Below, piece after piece: positions 12,501 to 28,438 of a DNA stretch of 64,000 nucleotides. The DNA is from Zingiber officinale. Taxonomy: Eukaryota > Streptophyta > Magnoliopsida > Zingiberales > Zingiberaceae. Position 1 is the first letter of the stretch. The number at the start of each line of letters is the position of its first letter. The stretch spans positions 166,306,837-166,370,836 of the forward strand of contig NC_055988.1 of assembly GCF_018446385.1 (NCBI RefSeq). Direction: 5' to 3'. Position numbers and translations under genes: made by a program. The notes below the pieces were generated by a model. It was not told the DNA's origin. It was given only the letters and a program-made list of their open reading frames with translations, and did no database searches.

Positions 12501-15018
12501 AGAGATGAGGATGTTAAGGTGGATGTGTGGACATACAAAGATGGACAAAATAAGAAATGAGAGCATTAAAGAGAAAGTCGGAGTTGCATCTATTGAGGGA
12601 AAACTCCGAGAGACACGTTTAAGATGGTACGGACATATACTTAGACGACCAATAAATGCTCCAGTTAGGCGATGTGAAACTATAATAAATATGCATATCA
12701 AACGAGGAAGAGGAAGACCAAAAAAGACTTGGTTAGCAACAATAAATATAGATGATGATATAATAGGAGATAGAGCTCAATGGCGTAAAAGGATTCATAC
12801 AGCCGACCCCACCTAGTGGGAAAAGGCTTGGTTGTTGTTGTTGTTGTTTCAAAGACAAAAGTAATATCTTGATTGGAAAAAAAACATATTGTATATAGCT
12901 CTCTTGTAACTGGGAGCTAGTCCTTGATGTGTATTTTTTAATGTATTTTGTTGTATTTTTCTATCCAGACTCCTCAGCTCTGTTGGTACATAAGGATCGG
13001 TTCAGTATATTATCAGAAACTTGATTGATTTTGATACTTTAATCATGCTCCAAATTATATGGATCATATAGAGTTGAACCTATTGAATGAAAGTATAGTG
13101 TATTTTTGAAAACTTCACTCTTGTAACAATTAGGAAGATGGGACATTTCAATAGCTATGCCAAAGTATATGTGTCTGTTACTTCCAGGGTCAGAAGCAAC
13201 ATGTTTCGTAATTTGTTTTCAAGTTGCAAACCAAGCAGAGAGATCGATAATGGAGTAGTTTATCTTCTGTACTAAATCCTAGTTAAAAGCTTAATTAATA
13301 CCTAAGAGGCATCCCATGAGATTAACATGACCCAAATAATACTTAAGTCCCTAGTATTTATACTAGGAACGGTCAATTAATTGATCTTTGTAATGAACTT
13401 ATTGCACCTTTTTTAACCAAAGAGTCAATTATTGTCTTATTTTATTCATTGTTTATACTTATGTTAAACTAAATATGACTAGATTGATCATTGTCTTCCA
13501 TCTAATCTGTTCTAAAGATATCGACTGTGGTAGTAAGTCAACTGCGATGTGCAGTCATATAGCATTTGTGTGCAATTAAATACTTTCTAAGACTACAATT
13601 TCTGTTCTAATGTGTTTTTAGCCTCTGCTTGCTTGGACTATTAAAGGTGTAGTAGCACCAGTAGTTTTGCTAACATACCATGGTCAACCTCACAGCATAA
13701 CAATGACCTTAAATATTCTTTCAAGCTTCATTCAGGTTCACAATTCCATCGTCAGATATAGTTGCAAGATTCTCGCCTACTAAAATTGTTCGAGAAATGT
13801 AGTGGACATAATATGTGTCTTTGAGAATTCTTTTATGCATCCTGTTGGAGTTCATAGCAAATATGGTTCTGTATAAAATATGACTAGATTGATCATTGTC
13901 TTCTCATTTAATCTGTTCTAAAGATATTAACTGTAGCCAACACAAATACCGGTTTCATCTGGGTAAGTCAACTGTGATGTGCAAGTCATATGGCAGGTGC
14001 GTGCGATTAAATACTTTCTGAGACTGATTTCTGTTCGAATGTGTGTTTTTAGCCTGCTTGCTTGGAATCTTAAAGGTGTAGGTGCACTAGTAGTTTTGCT
14101 AACTTGCCATGGTCGACCACATAGCATAACAATGACCTTAAATATTCTTCCAAGCTTCGTTCGGGTTATAGTTGTAAGATTCTCGCCTACTTCTTAAGTT
14201 GTTCGAGGACTGAAGTGCATGTAATATGTGGCTTTGAGAATTCTTTTATACATCTTGTTGAAGTGCATAGCAAATGTGGTTCTGTATAACATTCTGTAGA
14301 TTGCAATTAATGATTTAAATGATCGTGCTCACAAGCTACTTTTCTCAGGCTTGCTTTGAAGGAAATCCATTTAAAACGGTTCCAGGCCCCTTCAAGCTCT
14401 TCTGGCAATGCATGAATTCAAATCCTGGGTATTGTTGATCTCTGACATTCTTTTATCTTGCTTTAAGCCTTTTACGAATAGTACAGAGTGAATCCTTTAG
14501 GATTGATTTTGTTGTTGGCAAAAGGGAGCATTGCCGCAAAAGTAAAGTTGTTATCATGTGACCTTTTGATCATATGTCCGAATTGTGAAAATGGTCTCTT
14601 GCAATACAAGATAAGATTATGTACAATAGATTTAATATGGTCCAATCTTTCTCTAGGATTTAACATTAGCGGTAGCTTTGTGTTTTGGTTGTCTTTTGTT
14701 GTTGGTGGCAAGAAGGAAAGGGGATGAAGAATAATTGTCAAAAATTTATTTAATAATATAAATGGCGGTGCACGAAATTCTTGCCAACATAGGATTTTGG
14801 AGAAGGGTTGGACCACGAATCTATTACATGTAGTCTTATCCTTTATCGTAAGAAATAATTTTCACAACTTGAACGTGTAACCTCTAAGTCACATGATAAA
14901 GTTGATTTTCACAACTTGAACGTGTAACCTCTAAGTCACATGATAAAGTTGATTTTCACAACTTGAACGTGTAACCTCTAAGTCACATGCTAACAACTTT
15001 ATCGTTGCATCAAAATTC

Positions 15019-15076
<58 letters not shown>

Positions 15077-15576
15077 AAGGATGTTAACTTGCGGACCTTG
15101 TGTTGTGGACTCGTCCATGACGACACATCGTAGGCTTTTTTTTGTTTATTTTTTTAAATTTCGGTTATGTCAATAAGATTTTGTTTTTAAGGTTTAGGGG
15201 TTAGATCATAGTATTAAGCACAAATATAATTTCAAATCAATTTTTTTTTAGGTGTGCAACTTAAGGTATGTAGTGTAAATATATTTTTTATGCTCTAAAT
15301 CGTTCTTGCAGATGCCATCCGCAACCATGTAGTTTTTCATTTTTTTTTTCTTTGATTTTTTTTAAGCTCCCAATAAGATTTTGCCCTTAGGATTTAAGGG
15401 TTGAATTATAGTATTAAGCATAACAAAAATTTCAAATAGAAAAAGTTTTTTGGATATGCACGGGTGTGCAGCATAAGGTCCGTATGGTATGTCTCTTGTT
15501 GATCGAGATACAACTTTTAAAATAAATAAATAAATAAATAAACATTTGATTATGTCAATAAGATTTTACTTTTAAG

Positions 15577-15640
<64 letters not shown>

Positions 15641-17612
15641 AAAATAGATTTCTAAAAATATAATTTTAAATTTTTAAAAGGTTGGATTTTAGCTCCATTG
15701 CATTGCATGTGGAGATCAATTTACCCAAAGGTTTTCTTTCTCTCTCTACTCCAAAGAAAAAGAGGGTTGTTGGGAGTCCTAATTTTAAATGTCAGCCTTC
15801 TACTTCAAATTAGTCAACCTTCTACTTCTGGATGATGAAAATTTTAAATTTAAATTCAAAAAATATATATTAATTTATTTCCTTTTGTTGCTGACATTTA
15901 TTTCAAACTAATTTATCTATACTCTTTATTTTATTGATTAATGCTAGATAAAACTTGGAATGAGCAATTGTTCATTTGAATAAATTGGAACCCTTGTTAT
16001 TGGATGATCATGATACTTCCAAAAGACCAAAATCGAATAAGCTCAATTTCCTTTATAATAAGTTGAATAGATCCCTTATTTAAAGATGTAATACTCCTTT
16101 ATAGATCAACAAAAACATTACCCTTAGGGGGTGTTTGGTTGGAGGTTATCGTTGATAATCTTGATAGGTTATCAATAAAAACATTGTTTGGTTTGGGTAA
16201 TCAGGATTCCTGGTAATAAGCGATTCCCGCCACATCAGCAAAGTTGGCATGTAACCCGGAATTGCATTACCTCCGAAATATAAGGTTTTGGACGATTCCG
16301 GGGTTATCATTTTTTTTTCCCAAAATTACCCTCCACAATTCTCTCCCCTCTCTCCTCTTTGACCGAAGTCATAAAGATAACAGAATTAATTCTGTTTTCC
16401 TTCGTCTTTGACTCTACTGCTAGCCTTCTTCTTTGATGCGAGCAGCAGGCTTGGACGGCAAGCCAGGCTGGAAGAGGGCAGCTTCTTTAGAGGAGGAGCA
16501 GCAGCTTAGAAAGCTCTTCTTTGGCCGGCGGCTAGAAGAGGGCAGCTTCTTTAGAAAGCTCTTCTTTGGTCGGCGGCTAGAAGAGGGCAGCCCCTTCCTT
16601 TCCTTGATGTTGCGTGGCGACGACAACCACTGCTGGTGTGGCTGGTCGGCGGCGACAAGAAGAAAAAGGGGAAGCCCCTTTTCTCCTTTTTCTGTTCAGC
16701 GGCAGCAGCAAAGAGGGGAAGAAGAGAAGTCATGTGTTGTGTGGCTAGTCGGTGGCGACAAGAAGAAAAAGGGGAAGCCCCTTTTCCCCTTTTTCTGTTC
16801 AGCCGCGGCAGCGAAGAGGGGGAGAAGAGAAGTCACGGGAGAGAAGAGAGAATAAGGTTTTTATTTAATTAAATTAATTAAAAAGGTCAATGGATAAATT
16901 AGTAAATGTAAAATTAAGTGGTTGCATAACCTAAGTTGAACCAAACACTTAATAGGTTATGTTTTATTCCTGATCACCTTGGTTATGTGATTACTTGGTA
17001 ATCACATAACCAAGGTTATACATGATGACTTGAACCAAACGCACCCTTATAATTGTGTCTAGGATATACATTCCGGTTGCCCAGGTTGTTCGGATGTATA
17101 GCCTAAGGCATAGCCTCTCGCCTCATGGTTTTATTTACTTCATCTTTTCTTGATTAACTTATTGCATTTATTTAATTTTTGGATCAATTCTAACATAATA
17201 GATTTAATGTGGTCCAGCTTCTTTGGGATCCTGTATTGACAGAAGTTTTGTAGCTGTTCTGTTTTTCTAACATAATGTACATACTAAATCCTCCAGCTTA
17301 GAATCATGGAGTTTGGATTACACCGGACACGATAATTCATGATTTGGTTGTTAATGTTGCTTCTCCTGTCGAGCAACTTTCTTAGCAAGGAAAAGTATGC
17401 TTTCATATGAATTTAGAATCCTTGTGCTGCAAAGCTAGTAGCACAAATAAGTCCTTATAAAGCATAAGTTTTAGTGTCTCAAACTTCATGTGTTTCTTCG
17501 CTTCAATGATCAAGAAGATACATCTGTCCCTATTTGCAGGGAGGAACCAACTGAACCGTTCTACTACTTAGAATTGGATCCACCAAAAAGGCCAGAGACT
17601 GAATCAGAATAG
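9509..17612 (+). CDS. Conserved 87-residue plant protein of unknown function, three coding exons
   Basis: Coding exons 9509-9619, 14349-14428 and 17540-17612 join in frame with good GT-AG sites (CAG|GTTCTT; ctcag|GC; GG|GTATTG; ttgcag|G) to give exactly 87 residues. The protein starts [14 protein letters not shown], has a central [19 protein letters not shown] followed by [14 protein letters not shown], and ends with the acidic tail [14 protein letters not shown] recognise this as a short protein conserved in plants but know no function for it. It shows no signal peptide or membrane segment. A 5' leader exon ending near 8195 (CTCAG|GT) and a leader intron to 9499 are likely. The 4.7-kb first coding intron hosts a LINE and a tandem duplication; the 3.1-kb second one hosts a SINE remnant and a Tourist-like element. 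Coding text is intact despite these insertions. Confidence 0.8.
9817..12850 (+). mobile_element. RTE-type LINE (non-LTR retrotransposon), full-length layout but inactivated
   Basis: The element lies in the first coding intron of the small gene, in the same orientation. About 9817-9985 is a 5' region with a doubled segment around 'gctacatctcca'. Next is an AP-endonuclease-like domain (9958-10815; [41 protein letters not shown]), then a linker and reverse transcriptase (about 11400-12345) with the catalytic motif FADDIIL at 12067. The 3' coding end shows [10 protein letters not shown]. It ends 'cctagtgggaaaaggcttgg' plus a (TTG)n tail at 12831-12848, the hallmark of plant RTE elements. The frame is broken by stops at 10813 and 11394, others, and shifts between 11770 and 12060. 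I could not identify a clear target-site duplication. Confidence 0.85.
13475..14295 (+). repeat. Imperfect 0.4-kb tandem duplication in the small gene's intron
   Basis: About 13475-13870 and 13870-14290 align end to end. Shared words include 'gactagattgatcattgtc', 'gtagttttgctaac', 'cataacaatgaccttaaat' and 'gagaattcttttat'. Divergence is visible (many substitutions and small indels), so the duplication is not recent. It lies directly upstream of the exon at 14349. Confidence 0.85.
14755..15016 (+). mobile_element. Degraded Au-like SINE with internal triplication
   Basis: The 5' words 'ggtgcacgaaattc' and 'ggttggaccacgaatctatt' match the Au-like layout seen at 6659-6823. The B-box-like 'cttgaacgtgtaacctctaa' follows. 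A unit of about 50 bp containing it ('...cacaacttgaacgtgtaac...') is repeated three times (about 14857-14995) before the 3' end 'aacaactttatcgttgcatc'. Confidence 0.75.
15024..15074. repeat. (TA)n microsatellite
   Basis: About 25 uninterrupted TA dinucleotides directly follow the SINE remnant. A similar but separate tract lies at 15575-15640. Confidence 0.95.
15130..15575. repeat. Three diverged copies of an about 200-bp non-coding unit
   Basis: Copies start at about 15160, 15370 and 15550 with 'caataagatttt', followed in the first two by an AGGxTTxAGGGTT-like segment, 'atagtattaagca' and a T-rich stretch leading to 'gtgtgca'. The third copy is cut short by the (TA)n tract. The origin is unknown. 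Confidence 0.6.
15575..15640. repeat. (TA)n microsatellite
   Basis: About 32 TA dinucleotides inside the second coding intron of the small gene. Confidence 0.95.
16127..17046. mobile_element. Tourist/PIF-Harbinger-like non-autonomous element with a GC-rich core
   Basis: The left end 'gggggtgtttggtt' and the right end 'aaccaaacgcaccc' are inverted repeats, bordered by TTA on both sides (16124-16126 and 17047-17049), the Harbinger-type target-site duplication. The subterminal AT-rich arms are also partly complementary ('ggttatcgttgataatc...' against '...ggtaatcacataacc'). The middle (16420-16860) is GC- and purine-rich and internally repeated. No transposase is present. The long open frames over the core are a by-product of the repeats. 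Confidence 0.8.
16440..16855. repeat. Internal tandem repeats in the core of the Harbinger-like element
   Basis: There are two repeat families. One is an about 60-bp unit containing 'gctagaagagggcag' and 'aaagctcttctttgg'. The other is an about 110-bp unit starting near 'gtgtggctggtcgg' (16638) and 'gtgtggctagtcgg' (16739) and containing 'gacaagaagaaaaagggga'. The composition is very unlike the AT-rich ends. Confidence 0.85.
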
Positions 17613-18092
17613 CTGATGCTTCTGTTGGACAAGAGCCTTCGCTATTCGATAATTGGTGGTGCCGCTAGCTCTTGCTGCATTTTCTGCCTTGAGAAACAAA
17701 TGTTGCTTAACCATCACATGTGCATGTACATGTAGCGCAGCTAAAACTGCTTGAAAGTGCTTGAATTCTACTAGTGCTAAATTGGCGCAGTTACGAATAA
17801 GTTGTGCGCTTAGACTCTAATGTAACATCATGTTTGTGTTTGTTTGGATGGTTGCTTTAGTTTGAATCTCTCGATCGCCCCCTTTTGGCAGATCCAAAAC
17901 TCATTCTAATCACTACAACTTAAAGTGTTTTAAATTTAAAACATTGTATAAAAAAAACTAATCTAGTATACCAAACTTCTGTCAATGAAATATCTCAAAA
18001 ATCCCAAAGAAGGATCTCATTAGATCTAGACTAAATTAGGTCCATTATGTCTTATATTATATTTTATCAGAGGTTTTCGTGATCCAAATCTG

Positions 18093-18155
18093 CGACTTCG
18101 AGATCACATGATAATAATTTTATCTGTGTCAAAATTTCTCTTCTAAATGTAAAAC
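18093..18155 (+). mobile_element. SINE 3' fragment (Au-like)
   Basis: The words 'gatccaaatctgcgacttc', 'agatcacatgataat' and 'gtgtcaaaatttctctt' parallel the 3' half of the SINE remnant at 14857-15016. It lies between the convergent small gene and SEC23. Confidence 0.45.
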
Positions 18156-18504
18156 ATATTGGCATACTTAATACATTATATGCTAACCAATATCATTATA
18201 TATTGTAAAAAAAATAAATTCAAATTAGGATGATTAATACAATACATCTTACATTGGACAATGGTGAGGGAAGCAAAAGGCGAAAATACAATAAAGTCGA
18301 CTGATAAAAGTTATCCACCTTATTCTCAAAAGAGTAAAATGTTAAGTTGCCCGAGTAAATAACAGCAAGAAGCATGGCGGCTTATTCCTGATGGGAAACA
18401 ATAGATTTAAGTGTCGAAGAACCAAATAACTAAGTGATCTAAGTTCGCTTACTGCATTTTAAGTGAATATTTGAAGACAGGCATCCAGTTGGTGATCAAT
18501 GCTG

Positions 18505-24642
<6,138 letters not shown>

Positions 24643-25123
24643 TGATAGGGGCAGTGGTGGTGGTGGCAGCGGTAGCGTTGGCGGAGGAGATCGATCGCCG
24701 GCAACGGTTACGGGGAGGAAGCGTGGACGGATGATTCGGAGGAGTCGATCAAGGAAAAAAAAACAAAATAAAGAAAAAGGGTTTTTTATGTTAATTACCT
24801 GTTATCGAATTAAAGTTAAATTTTAATAATAACACCCTTTGGCTCATTTTTTTCAAAGAACACCCCTATAAAATTAAAAATTGGCCTTTTTCCCTTAAAT
24901 CTCCACATTTTTATTAAAAAAAAAGTGGCAAAAATTAAGAAGAAAGGTGAAAATCAAAAGCCCCCTTATTGTAATTTTTTTTAAAAAAAAAGGTTCTCTA
25001 ATTTTTAAAAATATCAAAGCAATACTTTTTAAAAATTTTCATCCTAAAAATATTAAATTCCTTGTGCTTATTAAAATGATTATGATAGAAAATCAATACT
25101 TTTTTTATTTTTCATCCTAAAAA
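24643..25123. other. SEC23 5' leader/promoter region and AT-rich spacer
   Basis: 24643-24740 is GC-rich with GGTGGTGGC-type repeats and is probably 5' leader. The rest is AT-rich, with poly-A and poly-T runs and no open frame. 25018-25123 contains a 78-bp tandem duplication (words 'ttttcatcctaaaaa' at about 25036 and 25109) that forms the left flank of the retrotransposon stack. Confidence 0.6.
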
Positions 25124-26743
25124 TGTTGAGAGATTATTAGTGCAATCGTCTTTAGGTCAAGATATCGATTTGACTAAGCCCTAGTGGATTCGAATTTGAG
25201 TTTCGATGTTCAGATAATATGTTTGGAAAATATCTGAAAAAAGTCAAGTAGGTCAAGATGGACCGGATACTTGACATATGTGAGAAGAAAGTCAAGTAGG
25301 TCATGGAGGACCAATACTTAACTAGTAAAGTCCTAACTGGAGGTTAGCCAAGACATATTCATAAACTCGAGGGTTAGACAAGGGTAAAGTCCTAATTGGA
25401 GGGTTAGGCAAGACAAAATCCTAACTCGAGGGTTAGGCAAGGGTAAAATCCTAACTGGAGGTTAGGCAAGGTAAAATCCAAATGGGTCAAAGAGGAGCAT
25501 ACGTTGACAAAGAAAAGTCCTAACTGTAGTTAGGTAAAAGAAAATCTAAGTTGGTCAAGGAGGACCGCACGTCAGCAATGCAAGTCCTAACTCGAGGGTT
25601 ATGCAAAGAAAAAATCTAAGTGGGTCAAGGAGGATCACACGTTGGCAAAGGTACTACGATTAGGCAAAGAAAGTTAAGTGGGTCAAGGAGGACCACACGT
25701 TAGCAAAGGGAAGAGTTCTAACTGCGATTAGACAAAGGAAAGTCCAAGTGGATCAGAGAGCACGACACATTAGCAAGAGGAAAGTCCTAACTGTGGTTAG
25801 GCAAGAGAAAAATTCAAGTAGATCAAGAAAGACTGCACTTGGTGATCGGAGGTCTAACAAAAAGTTGATAAAGTCCAAGTGAGTCAAAGGTTAACCAGAC
25901 ACTTGGTGAGAAAGTTCGAACAGGTCATGATTGACCAAATGTTGGGTAAGGGAACCTTAGATTGGATCGAGTAAGATAGGATTAGGCAATCGATTGGGTC
26001 GAGCCTAATCGATTAGGGCCACCCCGATTCCTAATCGATTGGGAGTTTCACGAAAAAAAATGAAAACAATGACTTAATCGATTGGCCCAATCGATTCAGC
26101 CACTTCTAATCGATTGGGTCAATCGATTGAGCAATATTTTGTCACGAGAATGAAGAATCAATTGAGGCAATCGATTAAGGCATTCTCATGAGTAAATAAA
26201 GAGTTATGGAATCGATTAAGGCTCTCTGAATTGATTGGGATGACTTGCCAATCGATTAAAGTTTGAAAAAAGAGTCATTCTGCAGGTTGAACGAGCATAT
26301 CCTATGTGACAATCGATTAGCAATGAGCCTAAGAAAAGGGTTTTCATTGACATTTCAAACCACATCTTTCACGCACTCTCCGCCAATTCTTAAGCAAGTG
26401 TTGTTGCACTTTCCAAGCTTCAAGAAGCATCTACAAGTAACAAGAGATCAAGAAAGTAAGATTTTTATTGTATTGTGTATTTACTTCCTTGTTTATCTTT
26501 GTATTCTTATTGTGAGCTTATATGAGGCTTCTCCGCCTCCGGTTTATTTCTAAGAATGAGTGATTTTATAGTGGATGAGATCGTAAGGAGAGTAAACCCC
26601 TTGGATTAGTCACCTCAAGGAGGTGGATACCAAGTAAATCCTAGTGTTAGCATTGCTTCGAGTTTTCTGCTGCAACAAATCATCATCGACGAAGCGATTG
26701 AATCTAATCACCCCCTCCCTCTAGATCCCAGAGTGTCCGAACA
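25124..26743 (+). repeat. 5' LTR of copia A
   Basis: It starts TG and ends CA (...CCGAACA). Three zones are visible: a hairpin-rich tandem-repeat zone (25243-25950), an AATCGATT palindrome zone (25985-26310), then R/U5-like text containing 'attgtattgtgtatttact'. It pairs with 58876-60468 and is 1620 bp long. Confidence 0.85.
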
Positions 26744-26745
26744 AG

Positions 26746-26757
26746 TGGTATCAGAGT
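26746..26757 (+). promoter_or_regulatory. Primer-binding site of copia A
   Basis: TGGTATCAGAGT lies two bases after the 5' LTR. It is complementary to the 3' end of plant initiator tRNA-Met, with the last base mismatched against the usual C. Confidence 0.85.
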
Positions 26758-26839
26758 GAGGTCTCTCTTTATTAAACTAAACGCTGAGAAAGCGACGAGC
26801 TAAAGGAAGAAGAAGTTTTGAAGTAAAGCCCTAATTTCA

Positions 26840-28376
26840 ATGGTCAAAGATTCATCGTCAAGGAGCTCAACTTTAAATGGATTTTGGAAATAGATTCGGA
26901 TATGATATTTGAGCACCTCCACCCTACGGAATTAGGAGTTTTGACCTTTGTAAATCAAAGGTTGAAAAATTATTTATAATAGAGATAGAGTAATGGTTTG
27001 CTTTAATGGAGGGATTACAAACTCCAATTGATAGAAATGGGAAGCTCCTCAAGAATAAGAAATGGGCTAAGGAGCAAATCAAAAGATGCGAAGCCAATGA
27101 AAAAGTAACCAAAGTGTTGGTTAATCTATTATTGAGCATCATCTTATGCAAGATTAGAGAGTATCAAAATGCTAATGAGTTATGGAGTAAATTGACCAAG
27201 CTCTATAAAAATCCCTCCACTTTACCAAATCAAGACAAATCTAAAAAGTGAGACTCATTGGATCAAGAATAAGAGAATTCATAAGTTGAAAGACATTCAA
27301 CATCCGAAGACAAAATTCAAGAACATCCACCTTTAGGATTAAGGGGGAGTGTAGTTCGTTGACACCGGAATAAGAAGTCTCTACTTCTGAGTCAAATGAA
27401 GAAGGATCATGTGTCACCCTTACAAGCAAAGGTATAAAAATTTTAATTTGTGAAAATAAAGATCATATTATTTGCTTTGATTGTAGGAAAAATGTCACTA
27501 AAGAGCAAGTGTTCAAAATTAACCAAGCAGAAGGCTCAAGTGACACCCAAGAGCAAGGAGAAGTCAAAAGAGATCAATCCCATGATACAAAAAGGCAAGG
27601 AGTACATTGTATATTTTTCTTGCAATCAAAAGGGACATTATCGGAACTAATATCTAAAGGGGAGAACTTCAGTCAAAAAGAAAGGAGGAAGCTCAAGTCA
27701 AGAGAGAGCTTCGAAGGGCAACCCCAATGTACCACTAGTTAATGGTACTTATGTCATGATAAAAAACATACTAAAAATATTTTTTTATTATTTTAATGTT
27801 ATTTATCATGAAAATATAAAGCATGAAAAACCTAGGGAAAATTATAAGTCATTTCATGCTAGAACGACCTTACTTAAGAATAGGAAGATAGAAAATAATT
27901 TAGATAAGAAATCAAAACAAATTAAATATGTGCCTAAAGGAAAAGTGTCCAAGGCAATAACAGAAAATCAAGTTTTGAGGTCAAAACTTGAGTAATTAGA
28001 AAAATCCCTTAAAAGAATAGAAAATTTGTTTGAGGGTCAAAAGAACAAAACCTAAGTTTGGAAAAGCTAGAGTCATATAAGGGAAAGAAGGGTTTGGGGT
28101 ACAAGTCTAAGTCTAAGGAAAAGGTGGTCTTTTATTATAGAGTTCTGTATAGTTATAAAATTATCCCTAGGTCTAGGATTCAATTCAAGGTTACAAGGAA
28201 AGCTATCCCTAGAGTTGACCTTGAGGAGACTAGTGTAACCAAGGCTTCTAAGAAGACTAGGAAGATCATTAGGAAAGTATCAAGCAAAGTTATCCCTAAT
28301 GAATACATAGAGCATCCAAGGAGCATCAATAGGTTTTGGGTTCATAAGAATGTGTTCTCTACACCCTAGATGGATT
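26840..28376 (+). pseudogene. gag of copia A, disrupted
   Basis: A capsid-like (UBN2) segment is visible at 27006-27248 (KVTKVLVNLLLSIILCKIRE, ANELWSKLTKLY). The nucleocapsid zinc knuckle lies at about 27612-27648 (CNQKGHYRN; the first Cys of the CX2C pair is altered). A Lys-rich linker is at 28058-28369 (KTRKIIRKV, NRFWVHKNVFSTP) and is typical of SIRE elements. Several stops and shifts break the frame. It ends abruptly at the chimeric junction near 28439. Confidence 0.75.
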
Positions 28377-28438
28377 TAGAGTGTGTCAACTCTAAATGGA
28401 AGGTTGGTTAACCCAAATCAATGTTAGTTAATTGTGTG

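Noticed and set aside
16433-16855. Open frame of 140 codons in the GC-rich core of the Harbinger-like element
   Set aside because: The text is repetitive, open in more than one frame and on both strands, lies wholly within a transposon and shows no family motif.
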